The notes beneath the pieces are model-generated. The model was not told where the DNA came from and ran no database searches. It was given only the letters and a program-made list of their open reading frames with translations. A stretch of DNA of 64,000 nucleotides from Adiantum capillus-veneris (lineage: Eukaryota > Streptophyta > Polypodiopsida > Polypodiales > Pteridaceae), in contig CM043964.1 in the NCBI GenBank assembly GCA_014529385.2, positions 132,776,420 through 132,840,419 of the forward strand, in the 5' to 3' direction. How positions within the stretch are numbered: position 1 is the stretch's first letter; every line of letters starts with the position of its first letter. Positions 35,493-47,879 of this stretch are shown one piece after another. The position numbers were made by a program, and so were the translations under genes.

Positions 35493-35699
35493 GTCAGTGC
35501 ACTCTTGTAACCTTCTGCTTTGTCGTGCCTTATGAGGTTGGGGGTTGCTGCATGCATACAACTGAGATGTGTCATGCTTATTGTGGGCTATGATAGCATG
35601 TCCTTGCAGATGTAAGAGTGCAAAGAATGACACTTTTTAATTGTGAGGTTTGCACCCGTTCAAATAGACATAATGTATTGATGTTAGATTATCTCCTAT
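35493..35699. other. 3' flank of the PHF5A retrocopy
   Basis: Probably retrotransposed 3' untranslated sequence. No poly(A) run is visible before the next element. Confidence 0.4.
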
Positions 35700-36165
35700 C
35701 CTAGGGGATTCACTCATATTTAGGGAGGGATGTCACCTGCGTGCAACCATATGGAAAAAACCCTCTATCTACGGACCCCATAGCCGTAACTCAACCCCCT
35801 ATCTACAAATTCTAAAGAACCCATATACCCCCCTTTCTACGGGGCTTGTATAGTTGACTTGACCCCCTCTGTAATATATATACGGGTTGTAAAAATTATC
35901 AGTTTTTGAAATATTGATAGTTTCTTTTGTACATTGACACTAATTTCAAAATATTGTTATTTTTAGAACATGGTGATAGTTTCCTTTGTACATTTTTAGA
36001 ATTTTTGATAGTTCCCTTTGTACATTGACACTACTTTTAAAATCTGATGTAGTAATGACGGGGAGCAACAACAAGAGAGAGGGGAAGAGTGACTTTTCCA
36101 AGGAGATTATGAGTTTTCTATGCCTCCTAAATAGCTAAAAGGTTGAAATGGTCCCCCTGTGGCTA

Positions 36166-36400
36166 GAAAAACTTTTCTCTTTTTTGGTCAATCTCTCTGC
36201 CTATTTCTCTTGAGGCTTGTAGAAAATGTTCTCTATAGATAACATTGTAACAATTTTTGAAATCTCATCGTTACAACCATAATCCACGCTAGAAAATTTT
36301 TTCTTTTTTTCGGTCAGCGTGTGCCTATTTCTCTCGAGGTTTGGAGCAAATGTATAACATTGCAATAATTTTTGAAATCTCATCATTGCAACCAAAAGCC
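36166..36400. repeat. Imperfect tandem duplication of about 120 bp
   Basis: Both units contain CTAGAAAA..TTTTCT, TGCCTATTTCTCT-GAGG and ATTTTTGAAATCTCATC, at about 36166-36280 and 36288-36400. Confidence 0.75.
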
Positions 36401-37829
36401 ATGCTAGCAAGCAACATTTTATATAAAAGAGGCTATCATTGTACGATTTTTGGCTTGGCTAGGAAGCCAAGAAAGATACATCTTGCTGATAGGCTGAATC
36501 CGTGTTTTGTTTCCCACACACAACCTATGAAAAGACCACCACATGCTTGATATTTATCATACCAATGCCTCGTTAGTGTTGGTATCATCATGAGAAAATA
36601 TTGAGGCTAAGAAAGTAAGCAATTCTAACATGAAACTGTAATATTCTTCCTAGCTAATCAAAGACAAAACCAATGTACCCAAAAGATTGCATTGTTGCTA
36701 CTAGTATAAAAGGAAATGATAGTATTATGTCGACTATAGACTAGGGGGCTACCATTGCCTCTCCCTTACTGGGTAGGGTAGTAATATCCACATGTGCACC
36801 AACGTATATTTTTCAAAAGACAACAATCCTTTTAAAAGCTAATCATGACAATAATAAAAGAAAAAAAGTGAAGTAAGAACAAAGAGATGATTCTTACCGC
36901 ATTGGATTCGTAGTTCAAGGGCTTCAAATTTCTTTGATCAATGCCCCATAAAAAAGTGGTTGTTTATGAGCTTGTTTTAAAAGATTCGTCTTTCTGGATG
37001 TTGAGACTCAACCTGAACGCTAAATCCAGTAAACGGTGAGCACTGATGTGCACAAGGCAGAGGAAATCAAGGTGCAATCACTGGGTTAGCCGTTGTTTAT
37101 GTCACAGACATCTAAAATCTTGAGTAATGGATGGCTCAGCCCCTGTTTTATAGCAATAAGTCGAGTAGAAGGTCGGACTTTAGAAGGGGCCCTTGTTTAT
37201 GGTAGGTTGCAGCAAACATGTGTGCACTTTGGAGAATGGGTAATGGGATTTGGGAGATTGAGGGCGCACTGCACAACAAAGGGATGTTGAGGAAAGTTGC
37301 ACTCTTTGAGCCTCTTTTCTTTTGTTGAAGAAATTGGCTTATAAATCTTAAGGAGGCTTGCATCCCAAGCTCCAAGTATTACACTGAGGCAAGAGGGAAA
37401 TTCATACAAGATACAAAAGTTACAATATTTAACTGACACTTCCTTCTCTTTTTGTTCTTCTTCCACAACAAACACTATTTTCCCGCTCTTCTAAACACGA
37501 TCTTTCCAGTGCTAGTAACCTTGAATCGCATGGTAGAAGCCTGCTGCATCTTCATCTTGTAGTTCCTTTGTTAAGACACAATGGGAAGTGAAGAATCCTA
37601 CGAGGAGGTGGAGAGAGGGCCAAAGATGGCAGGATGTTGCTACACTCGCAGAGAGAGAAGCTCATGAAACACCTACTCAGCTTAGGAAGAGGAAAATCGG
37701 CTACGGAAGGTACTAGACGCGACATTGTCACTACCATGAGCCTCTCTCTCCCTCTGTTCATGAGTAGGCGGTGCACGCTCAAAGCCTTGAATGAAGGTAG
37801 GATGCAGTTTCCGGTGGCACCATGCTAGG

Positions 37830-37955
<126 letters not shown>

Positions 37956-38046
37956 CGAGGCATCGCAGTTCACGCTCTTGTTTTGTATTCACATTTTCAA
38001 CTTTGCAAGTTCCTCATTTTGCACCGGTCAATGTGCCACTGAGTCG

Positions 38047-38304
38047 TTAGGGTGCTAGTCTTGCAGGAGCAAGGACTTTGGGGCTAGGAACGAATTTAAT
38101 TATTGCATGATATCTACCTACCAAAGTCCAAGTTCCAAACTCCTTAAAATATTTTAGGGACAGGTCCATATGCAAATTGTCTGTCACAATGTTGGAGTAA
38201 ACAGACAACTCATCCTTCATTGAAAATAGGTTTACAATATATTGGTCCTTCAAAAAGGGGCAAAACCCCTCAAACGGGTAAAAGAACATCGAAAAGAAAC
38301 CCAT
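38047..38304 (-). other. Protein-like fragment inside the 2.9 kb element
   Basis: An open minus-strand frame of 85 codons with MKDELSVYSNIVTDNLHMDL and KYFKEFGTWTLVGRYHAIIK, ending VLAPARLAP. The composition looks like an exon of a conserved host protein. I cannot name the family. Its position within a DNA transposon suggests transduplication. Confidence 0.35.
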
Positions 38305-38635
38305 AAAAGCATACCCTTGTTTTGAAAATTTTGAAATTTTGGGTTAAATTTTGCAGGTTTAAGAGGTATATAGAAAAGTCTTGAGATTTGCAAGTTTCCC
38401 TCTCCCTCTTCCTCTCCACCACCCCCCTCCCCCTCCCCCTCCACACAACCCCCTTCTACCTATATGATAGACATTGGAAAATAAGTGGGGTTTACCCCTA
38501 TTGTATACACTTATGGCACCCCTATTTAAAAACCCCCTTCCTTACACTCACATGATACCATACGGAACTTCATAGTGAATCCCCCGGGTCTCCTATTGGC
38601 CGCATAGTTATTTCAAAAAAGGTTTTTCTTTTCAC

Positions 38636-38657
38636 AGAGAGAGAGAGAGAGAGAGAT
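38636..38657. repeat. Short (GA)n tract
   Basis: About ten GA repeats upstream of the uL11 retropseudogene start. Confidence 0.9.
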
Positions 38658-38751
38658 CGTCGGGTGAGTGAGGGCAACGCAGGGTTGCGGGAGCAGAAGC
38701 GGGAGTAGAAGCAGAAGTAACAGAAAGAAATTAGGAGAGGAAACCAACAGA

Positions 38752-39979
38752 GATGTCGTCCAAATTGGATCCCTCGCACATAGTGGAAGGGACTACAACG
38801 ACCTTGTCTTGACGATTTAGTATAGTGAGCTTGATGATATTGCGCAGGCCCTTCCAGTCCTTGGTAGTCTCCTTGGTGATGTCATCTTCTTGGGTGACAC
38901 ACCTAGAGGCCCCATCTTGGGCACCAATGAAGAGGTAGCTCCAACTTTCCCTCCTTTTAAATGAACAAAAACCACCTCCTCATATTCTTGCTACCCTTTC
39001 TTTATCAGCATTGCATCTTCATCGTGGGTGCAAAACATGCTTCACTCAGCTTCATGTCTACCGTCTAGTGGAGTTTACGGGTGGCTACCTCAATGGTGAC
39101 GCTGAACTAGAGCAGGACTAGAAGTAGGGAAGCAATTAGTGTATAGTGCCGCTGCCCTTGTGATCAAAGCCCTCATGGAGCCTGAGCGCGATAAGAAGAA
39201 GATGAATGTTTTGCTACAACTGCTACTCCTCACGGGACTGAATTAGTAGCTAAATGTGCGATAATCCTTGCTCAAGAATGAGTATTGTTGTGGTGGGCGC
39301 ATGTGCTCTGGTGTGAACATAGCCTCTGAAGACAACTAGAGCTGCTCATGATTAGTGCTAAGGGCCTTGTTAATCCGCTCTGAGTTTCGTGCAGCAATTA
39401 TCTCCCTTTCTAATCTCAAAGAGGGCCAGCTTTGATAGTCAGATTCTTGCCCATAATGCATAATTAATACCACAATGATAAAGCCGATTGACAGAAACAA
39501 CAGAGATGCCATCATTTGCATTTATGACATTGTTATATAGCAGGTGCTCCTCATGATTGTTGGCTACTCTCATAATTGCATTGTCAAAATTCCTCCTATT
39601 AATCTGACCATGCAAGCCGCTGTAGCACTTGATTTCCTTTTTCTTCTTCTTTTGCTTGCCCCTCAGTCCTAGCATTGGCGACAGGGTTTTTCTCCATGCT
39701 AGAGTGCCCCATGAGCTCTTAGCTGGGCTTCGACCTACAGATTCCTCTTCCTTCTCCTTATACATTTAAGAAAATCAAGCACAATGGCAATATTTTTCTT
39801 GATGATGTGATTGAGATTTCCCATGTGATGTGTCCATGTTCAATGGCAAAGGAGCTTCCTTGCACAATAAAGGAACTTCTTGGTACTGCGTTTCTGTGGG
39901 TTGCTTTGTGGATAAGAAGGATCCCAAGGATTTGCAAACAGAGATTGACGATGGGGATATTGAGATTCCAGAGAATTAG
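38752..39979 (+). pseudogene. RPL12: Rearranged processed pseudogene of ribosomal protein uL11 (RPL12)
   Basis: Plus strand at 38752 begins [12 protein letters not shown], the uL11 N-terminus. The next segment (about 38787-38962) encodes uL11 only on the minus strand: [19 protein letters not shown], then [18 protein letters not shown] and KVVVVPS. The plus strand resumes near 39150 with AAALVIKALMEPERDKKKMN and again at 39771 with [36 protein letters not shown] and, one frame over, [19 protein letters not shown]. So the copy has an internal inversion and a roughly 550 bp insertion. The native protein is in the 60S stalk base. This copy is dead. Confidence 0.9.
39214..39770. other. Insertion within the uL11 pseudogene
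   Basis: It separates KKKMN from KKIKHNGN of uL11. Minus-strand frames (39336-39521, 39439-39765) are not recognised. No inverted termini or direct flanking repeats were evident to me. Confidence 0.5.
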
Positions 39980-40128
39980 CTTAATTAATCTTAGGTCGGT
40001 GCCTCTTTGGAATGTAGCGTTGCTAAAGTAAGTTTTACTCTGTGGTACTCCTACAGGGTTTTTTCTACAAATCATTTCTGGACAAATGTCAGCTTGTTAT
40101 ATTTCTAATGAGTGCATGCTCAACGTGT

Positions 40129-40131
<3 letters not shown>

Positions 40132-40225
<94 letters not shown>
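40132..40225. repeat. (GA)n microsatellite, about 94 bp
   Basis: Uninterrupted GA dinucleotides. Confidence 0.97.
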
Positions 40226-40226
<1 letters not shown>

Positions 40227-40470
40227 ACCGATTCACATTCTTCAGACAGTGTTCGGAAAAAAACAATTTCACAAACATCCATAGAGGAAATTTCTCAAAA
40301 TAACGGCATTTTTTACAATTAAACTCTATTTTCTTGAATTTTCAAAGCGGATTCTATGCTTCTTTCCCTCCCTTCAATTGGATGTTTTGAGTTTTCAAAC
40401 GGATCTTACCACTATATTTTAGCGGACTTGAAATCTAAAGATAGAAAGAGACGTAGACTTTTTTAGAGAG

Positions 40471-40474
<4 letters not shown>

Positions 40475-40552
<78 letters not shown>
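40475..40552. repeat. (GT)n(GA)n microsatellite
   Basis: GT to about 40517, then GA. Confidence 0.96.
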
Positions 40553-40556
<4 letters not shown>

Positions 40557-40819
40557 CCTACAAGGTAGTTTGGTTGTGCTCACACGTTGGCTTGGATTTC
40601 ATGAGGACTAAAATTAAGTGGCAAAATCCACAAGATGAAGTGAAAAAACATATTTTACCTAGCAATGGTGACATGCATAAGGACGACTAGATTGATCTAT
40701 ATTTAAGTTTCCAAAAAAACATAATTTTCCTAGCAACGGTGACATGTATAAGGATGACTAGATTTGTATAATCATGACTCGGGAGCAATGGTGCTAACAT
40801 TTATTGTTTGGGTTTAGAG

Positions 40820-40938
<119 letters not shown>

Positions 40939-41034
40939 TGTGATATCTCTTTGTAGAAAAGAAGTATATATATACATGAGAAACTCACTTGGTAAATTTG
41001 CTCGGTTTTGAGCTTGCGCGGATAAGTTCACTCG

Positions 41035-42573
41035 ATGTTTGGTAGAACTCCCAAAAAAGCAACGAAGTTTTACAAAACCAAGTGCAAAAACAAGTACAAT
41101 GAATTGAAACGAGCTTTGAAAGAAGTTTGGACAACAGAGCTAGAAACCGATGATGAATCAAACAATGATAAGTTTGATGCACCTTCCCACTACAAGAAGT
41201 ACACTATACAACATAGAAAAATTGTGGTGCAGAAATCCAAACGAGACCCAAAAGACCCTGGAACTTCATATGATGGACCAGAAAAATCCAAATGCATAAA
41301 CTTAGTAGGAACCCTAACCTGCATACATTTCCACGGACCTCACCGAAGAAGAAGAGTGGCTTCTGATAGATACACTCAGACGGTATAAAGATGTGTTTTA
41401 CGTGGTCATACAAAGACCTAAAGGAGATAGATCTAGAGATCTCTCAGCACATGATACCACTTAAAAGTGATTCCAAGCCATGCAGACAACACCCTTATAC
41501 GTACAATGGGACTTTTGCCAAGAAAATTAAGGATGAAATAAAAAACTAAAGGATGCGGAGTTTATCTCAAGATTGAACACACCAATTGGGTGTCCCCAAT
41601 TGCAGTAGTACCCTAAAAGAATGGCAAATTTCATATCTGTGTAAACCTTAAACAGGTAAATGCTGTCACCATTAGGGACAAATACTACCAATAACAGATC
41701 ATGTTATTGAAAGAGTCGCGGGGAAAGAGGCCTATAGTTTTCTAGATGGGTTCTCAGGATACAACCAATTAACTATCAAAGTAGAAGATCAGCATAAGAT
41801 AGCATTTGCAACAGAGTGGGGTATATTTGCATATAGGGTAATTCCTTTTGGCCTGACCAATGCACCTACCACTTTTCAAAGACTTATGAGTCATGCATTC
41901 AAGGAATATCTCATACAATTTTTAGAGATATACATGGATGATCTTTGTGTTCATTCTTACCTAAGGAATGATTAAATAACACATATAGAGAAAGTCTTTG
42001 AAAAGTGTAGAACTTATTGTAGTTGTTTAAATCCCAAAAATATGTTTCATGGTAAGACAAGGTAAAATTTTGGGCCACATTGTGTCCAAAAATGGGATTT
42101 CCACAGATCAAGAAAAGATACAAATACTTGCCGCCCTACCAAGACCAACGAAAATGAAAGCAGTGCAAGCATTTTTGGGACAATGTGGATACTACAGGTG
42201 CTTCATATACATGTATGTTGTAATAGCTAAGCCATTGTATACCCTCATTTCTAAATTTGAACGAACAGAAGAATGTGAGAAGGCTTTTCACAAATTGAAG
42301 CAACAATTAATTTTTGCCCCAATTTTGCAAGCCCTTGACTGGAGCAAGATCTTTCACGTTCATGTTGAGACATTAGCCTATGCCATAGGATGCATATTAG
42401 CCCAGCCAGGAGATAAGAAAATGGATTTTCCCGTTTGCTACTCTAGTAGGCAGTTGAACAATGTGGAGAAAAATTATACCACTATGGAAAGAGAAGCTCT
42501 AGGAATGATATATGATGTCAAAAAATTTAGACACTACCTTCTTGCAAACAAGTTCGTTTTCTTTGTAGATCAC
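41035..42573 (+). pseudogene. pol: RT and RNase H of Ty3/gypsy family E
   Basis: A linker (41035-41330) leads to LTEEEEWLLIDTLRRYKDVF, then in shifting frames [52 protein letters not shown] and the catalytic IYMDDLCVHS near 41930. From 42049 an open frame of 177 codons carries GKILGHIVSKNGIS, QAFLGQCGYYRCFI, and the RNase H start YSSRQLNNVEKNYTTMEREAL and KFRHYLLANKFVFFVDH. The element is cut at about 42573 by a chromovirus LTR fragment. It may belong with the gag-protease at 27.1-30.8 kb. Confidence 0.82.
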
Positions 42574-43238
42574 ATTGTGTAAAGTGCAAAACGCAAGAGC
42601 TCTATCTCCTTCTCCAAGCTTGTTGAGAAATTGAGAGCCTACACCAACACTCTTGGCTATGGAATGCAAATCCAACCAAGGGTCATGCTTCAATGCTTAA
42701 GCTTTCCATCTTCTTCATCTTCATTACTATGCTATTATGCTATGTTAAGCAAGAAGAGTGATGATAAGTGAGGAACTATTTCTTTCTCCTATGAATGATT
42801 CGTCTTCCCTATCCTCATTCCCCGCTAGCTCTCTCCACCTTCAAAGGTATTTGAGGCCTTGGGACTTAGGCTTGGGATAGTTAACGCTTTTAACAAATTT
42901 TATGTTATGGTCGTGATGCATGAAGCTTTCCATTCTCTCTGCATCACCTAGGTCACAAGAAACACAAAGATTGTATTGTACCAAGTCCTATTGATGGGAG
43001 AATCTATAATACAAACGCCTTTTGGAGGGGGGACCGGCTCCAACTAAATCTGGTCCTCAACTATGGTCATGTTCTCTAATACTCTCTCTTGAAAATGTAT
43101 TGTTTATGCCAAGTCAATTAAGTATTATATTTATGTTGCTACCATCAATTAAGTTCACTCTCTATCTTCTCAAAAACATGCTCACTCTAATTCTCTTAAT
43201 TCCGCTATTCTCAAAGTTCATAGGACATTTTCATTACA
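42574..43238 (+). repeat. Chromovirus (family C) LTR fragment 1
   Basis: It matches the LTR at 50283-52032 from about 51295 to its end (here TTTCATTACA). The LTR 5' part is absent. It abuts family E RNase H on the left. Confidence 0.85.
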
Positions 43239-43329
43239 TGTCATGCTTGCTAACTAAGGTGCTTGTGTTACAAAAGTCAACAACAACCCTACAAGAGAGG
43301 GAGCGAGCCCTAAAGCAAGGGGATGAGAG

Positions 43330-43368
<39 letters not shown>

Positions 43369-44369
43369 GGTAAGTCCAAGCCTAAGGAGACAACAAGGAC
43401 ACATGTCAAGCCCCTACCTATGTTGCCCTCATGGTGTGCCTAAAGCCTATTGGTTGGCCTCCCAAGGGGTACGATGATAGATTAGTTAATTTAATTAATT
43501 GTTTTTAAAGGGGGCCACTTGTCCCAAGGCTACCCTTGTTGCTTGATATGCCTCTTTCATGTGATTGGCTAGGCGTGGAGGGGTCCAATGAGCTTCAAGC
43601 ATGAGCTACAAGGGGGGCGGGGGGGTCAACCAAAGCAAGAAGGGGGGTTTCTTGGGGGGTATAATCTCCCACAAACACTCTCATTGTGTGAATGCAAAGT
43701 TCAAGAGCTCCATCTCCTTCTTCAAGCTAGTAGAGAAGTTGAGAGCCTATACCAACACTCTTGGCTATGGAATGCAAATCCAATAGAGATCCATGCTTCA
43801 ATGCTTAAGCTTGCCATCTTCTCCATCTTCATTACTATGCTATTATGTATGCTAGCAAGAAGAGTGATGATAAGTGAAGAACTACTTATTTCTCCTATGG
43901 AATGTTTCGTCTTCCTCTTCCCTACCCTCATTCCCCGCTAGCTCTCTCCACCTTCGAAGGTTTTTGAGGCCTTGGGACTGAGGCTTGGGATAGTTAATGC
44001 TTTTGAAAAGTTTATGTTAGACTCGTGATAGATGAAGATTTCCGTATTCATTGCATCATCTAGGTCACAAGGAACACAAAAATTGTATTGTACCAAGTCT
44101 CTCTTGATGGAAGAATCTATAATACAAACACCTTAATTTTAGAGGGGGAACTGCCAGCTCCAAGTAAATCCGATCCTTAACTATTGTCATGTTCTCTAAT
44201 ACTCTCTCTTGCAAAAGTATTGTTCATGCCAAGTTACTTAAGTACTATGTTTATGTTGCTACCATCAATTAAGTTCACCCTCTATGTTCTTTATATAATC
44301 TCACAAAGATTCTCACTCTAATTCTCTTAATTTTGCTACTCTCAAAGTTCATAGGCCATTTTCATTGCA
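43239..44369 (+). repeat. Chromovirus LTR fragment 2, directly adjoining fragment 1
   Basis: It restarts inside the LTR (equivalent to about 50812, TGCTTGCTAACTAAGGTGCT) and runs to the LTR end near TTCATTGCA, including an AC microsatellite (43331-43367). The two fragments in tandem indicate an LTR-LTR rearrangement. It is followed by a primer site and so served as the 5' LTR of copy C+. Confidence 0.85.
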
Positions 44370-44370
44370 T

Positions 44371-44382
44371 TTGTATCAAAGC
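44371..44382 (+). other. Degenerate tRNA-Met primer binding site of copy C+
   Basis: TTGTATCAAAGC follows the LTR end, against TGGTATCAGAGC in the minus-strand copy. Confidence 0.75.
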
Positions 44383-46165
44383 ATTTGGTTTCTCTTTTCT
44401 TGCTTAAGAAGAGAGGTCCTTAAGTAGCCTATTAATGATTGATTTTGTTAATTATATTAGGGTAAGTGGGACTAGGATCTATAATCGGTTTTGTTTAGCC
44501 CACTATGTGGGATATGGTGCACACCTCGGGAGCTTTGTTCTTAATAATGGGGTTTTTTTAGACTTTCTTACGACTTTCCCATTATTGAGCCATAAGAAGT
44601 CTGAAAGGAGCTAGGCCTCGACAATTCTACAATATTAGACCCACTCCACTACTCTCTATAATTAACCAATTCACGTCGTGTGTGTAGATACTCAAGTGCT
44701 GATTTTCAAAGGTTAAGAGGATTGATATATGTCCTGGTTCTGAGGATGCAAGCGATGTTGAGGATCTTGCAGGTCTTGCTACAAGGATTGTTGCTATTAG
44801 AGTTCTTTTGCCTACGGCAGAACAAGCTCGTTGAGATGTAAAGGATGCACAGGCTCATGCATTGATTGCATTGTCTGTGAAGCGCACCATTGTTCCTCAC
44901 AATTCATTCAGAAAAATTTGCAAAACAGGCTCGAGATATTTTGGCTGGTCTTTATGCAAGTCGCAATGAGGCTAAAATTGCTTGCTGCGTAAAGAGTTGG
45001 AGTCGAAGATTATGCATGAGGAAGATGATATGGACACTTTCCTTGCTAGTGTAAAGGAAATCAATGAAGCAACTTATTTTTGCAGGTGAAGTCATTTCAG
45101 ACAGTTCCCTTGTGCAGACTGTTCTTGATGCCTTACCAGATTCTTACCAGACTTTTGCTAGTACTTGGAGACTTATGACCCAAGGAAATCCAAAAGTTTT
45201 CAAGTTTGATGCATTATGCACATTGCTGTTGCAAGAGTCAATTTTCATAAAAAATAGGGCTAGGCAGCGTGCAGTTGAACAGGCTTTTATTGCTTCTCAA
45301 AGAAAGGGTGGTAACATCAATGCAGCCACTTCTTATGGTTCTACTGCGAGTGGCAAAAATACTGTTCCTAATGCTTTTACTGGCAGCAATTCGTCTCAAA
45401 ACTGTGGTGATAAGGGTAAGAAGAAGATGCGTTGCCATTATTGTAAAGCAAATGATCACTTGATCAAGCAGTGTCCCCAACTAAGGTTTTTAATTTCCAA
45501 AGAATACACTAAGTAAACACATAAATATAATTAGCATGGCTAACAATAATGAAGAGAGTAGAATGAACACTGATAACTTTGATTTTGCACATGAAGGTGC
45601 TAATGATGATGCCCCCATGTTTGTCAATTATCTTTTTACTAGGTTGCAGCAAGCTATGGGCAAACCTACTTTGCAAGTTGAAGTTACTCAAAACTTCATG
45701 CTTATGGGATTTCCCTTCCTCTCCAAGAGGAGAGAGAGCTTAGGAGGCCTCTTGATGAGACCCCCAAAAGAAGACTCTCTCCCATACAAGAGGAGGAATC
45801 CAAAGAACAAGAAATTAATGAATCCCTAAGTTCCTCTGAAGATGTGGCTCCACGAAGAGGGTGGTCTAGACGGTCCCCAACTTCTCCCAAGTGGAAACGG
45901 TCTACCCACAGTCCTCCTCGTCACTCCAAAAGGGAAGAGAGGAAACAAAGGAAGAAAAAGGAAAGAAAGAGGTCACCCTCTTCTCCTTGTTCTTCACCTT
46001 TATCTCTTTCGACAAAATCTATGGTGGCTATTCTCCTAGAAAATACAAGAGGGGAGGACATCGCAAATCATACCCTGCATGGCGAAGGTCACAAAAGCTC
46101 AAGAAGGTCAAAGAGGGAGGAAAGAGTATCTTTTTTTCCACCTATGGTGGCACCTTTGGTGCTAC
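44383..46165 (+). pseudogene. Leader and gag 5' part of chromovirus copy C+
   Basis: The leader (44383-44717) matches 59120-59470 read inversely. Copia-derived sequence (44718-45477) intervenes, and leader homology resumes with CAACTAAGGTTTTTAATT. The gag ATG is at 45536 (MANNNEESRMNTDNFDF), with DDAPMFVNYLFTRLQQAMG shared with the other copy. A frameshift near 45830 moves the rest to another frame: SKREERKQRKKKERKRSPSS and LLENTRGEDIANH. The copy stops at 46165, where copia sequence starts. The capsid region is lost. Confidence 0.85.
44718..45477 (+). pseudogene. Copia gag fragment embedded in the chromovirus leader
   Basis: It matches the gag of the minus-strand copia element (47880-48650 inverted). 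Blocks include DSSLVQTVLDALPDSYQTF, then SASTWRLMTQ-like and KKMRCHYCKANDHLIKQC, an intact CCHC knuckle. It lacks the start of gag, LTRs and target duplications, and sits between AGAGGA and CAACTAAGG of the chromovirus leader. Part of it (45064-45516) is open for 150 codons, just upstream of the chromovirus gag ATG. Confidence 0.85.
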
Positions 46166-46590
46166 CGACTTCAACTTGTAAACCTACTTTGTAACAATGG
46201 CCTTTTTGCCAGGAGGCAAATCACATAAAGTCCATGTGTCATTTTCTACAAGTGCATCATATTCTGATTGCGTGGCAACCATCCAATTTTTTGAATTTTG
46301 TGCTTCATCAAAAGACACAGGTTCCTCAACATCATGTAAGCTAGACACAGCCAAATCATAACAATCTGATGCGTAAGACGCATGGCGAGGGCCTGAATGA
46401 GTGTGACTAGACAAAGGTGCATCCAATTTACTATCCCGCAATGTATGCACCATCCATTTTGGCATACCTCTAGCCTTCTCATTTTTAGCCCTTTCCTCAT
46501 CAAGTACATCATGTACATCTCCATTAGTAATAGGCTGATATGTAACATTTTTAGAAACCCCCATTGGCATTCGTACTTCCACCACTGAAA
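46166..46590 (-). pseudogene. Copia linker and RT start
   Basis: The frame reads EPVSFDEAQNSKNWMVATQS and EYDALVENDTWTLCDLPPGK, the conserved opening of copia RT (A-x-x-x-x-x-W-x-x-A-M-x-x-E-x-x-A-L-x-x-N-x-T-W). It ends at the breakpoint, before the palm domain and catalytic aspartates. Confidence 0.88.
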
Positions 46591-46599
46591 AGAGGCAAA

Positions 46600-47500
46600 A
46601 AGTTTCATAAATGTCCTATGAGCTTACATTATTGTCTCTAGTACATGACAGCAAGGGCTGAACAGAATCTTTCACAAAGACAACATCCTGTGAATCCAAA
46701 ATATGCTTTGTTTATGGATGATACAACCTGTAATCTTTGCTTTTATCACTATAACCAACACAAATACATTTGACAGCCTTATCATCCAATTTTTTGTGTG
46801 GTGTTTGTGGCACCAAAGCATATACCGAACAACAAAAAACACGCATGTGCTCAATAGAAGGCTTTCTATCATGCCATGCTTCATATGGAGTAATAGACTA
46901 TAAAGCTTTTGTAGGACACACATTTAATACATAAGTGGCTCAAGCCAAAACGAATGCAGAAAAGCTTGAATTTGACTTTTGACCATACATGCATGCCTGG
47001 AGTAATCATCAATGAAAGTCACAAAGTAAAGGTAATTGCCCAAGGACGGAGTTTGCATGGGCCCACAAACATCATTATGCACAAGCTGCAACCTGCATGT
47101 GACCCTAATTGAACCATCCTTTGGAAACTTAGAACGCTGCATCTTACCGAAAATATAGCCTTCACAAACATGTTTGACAGGGGCTTCAAGAGGCGGCAAA
47201 GAAGAAACCATATCAGATTTTTGCAAATGCAACAAACTGGCAAAATTCAGATGACCAAAATGTGCATGCCAAACTTTTGCGTATGAAATAGCCTTTGACT
47301 CCACAACTACATTTGCAAAATATTGCCCACACTTGTCATACAAAGTGAGCTTATACAGCCCACGACATAAAATGCCAGATGCAACAATTTCATCACCGAA
47401 ATTGAGATCATGTACTGTCGTCCACAAATTTTACTACAAGACCAAGTCTAGCAAGTGCAAATACAGACAAAAGATTCTTCTTGATCCCAGGTACATAAAT
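46600..47500 (-). pseudogene. Copia integrase
   Basis: The pre-integrase zinc region has VWHAHFGHLNFASLLHLQK, then VCEGYIFGKM, where the second Cys of the C-x-x-C pair is Tyr. The core has RLQLVHNDVCGPMQTPSLG (first Asp) and YFVTFIDDYSRHACM (second Asp region). After frame changes come TPYEAWHDRKPSIEHMRVFC and KLDDKAVKCICVGYSDKSKD of the C-terminal region. Stops and frameshifts are frequent. It originally joined element cDNA to the host chromosome. Confidence 0.85.
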
Positions 47501-47765
47501 TGCATCAACAAGTGTTAAAGAACTACCATTTGCAGTAATAAGCACAATCTTTCTAACTCCCTGAACCGGATAAGAGGCATTGTTGGCACAAGTAGTTGAA
47601 TTCCCATGAGGGACAGATTCAAGGGAGGTGAAAAAATCATGATGTGAGGTGATGTATTTGTAGCACCGCTGTCAAAAATACCACACATGTGAATTTGTAG
47701 CAACTAACATGCATGCATCATGGACAACAGGATTATAGGTACACTCTACACTAAAAGCCCATTAT
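47500..47765 (-). pseudogene. Copia aspartic protease
   Basis: CGIFDSGATNTSPHI contains the intact D-S-G-A-T active-site loop of copia proteases. Downstream blocks are partly frame-shifted. Confidence 0.8.
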
Positions 47766-47879
47766 GCATCAGCATCAGCATCACAATCTGCTTTCATAGA
47801 AGACTCAACAAAAGGCTGCATTTGTAGTGGAACCAGCATTTGCAGTGGAACCACCCTCTTTCTTCTTAGCCTCTTTGGC

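Noticed and set aside
45064-45516. 150-codon open frame as a possible functional gene
   Set aside because: It is the middle and zinc-knuckle part of copia gag, with no N-terminal part, and is flanked by chromovirus leader.
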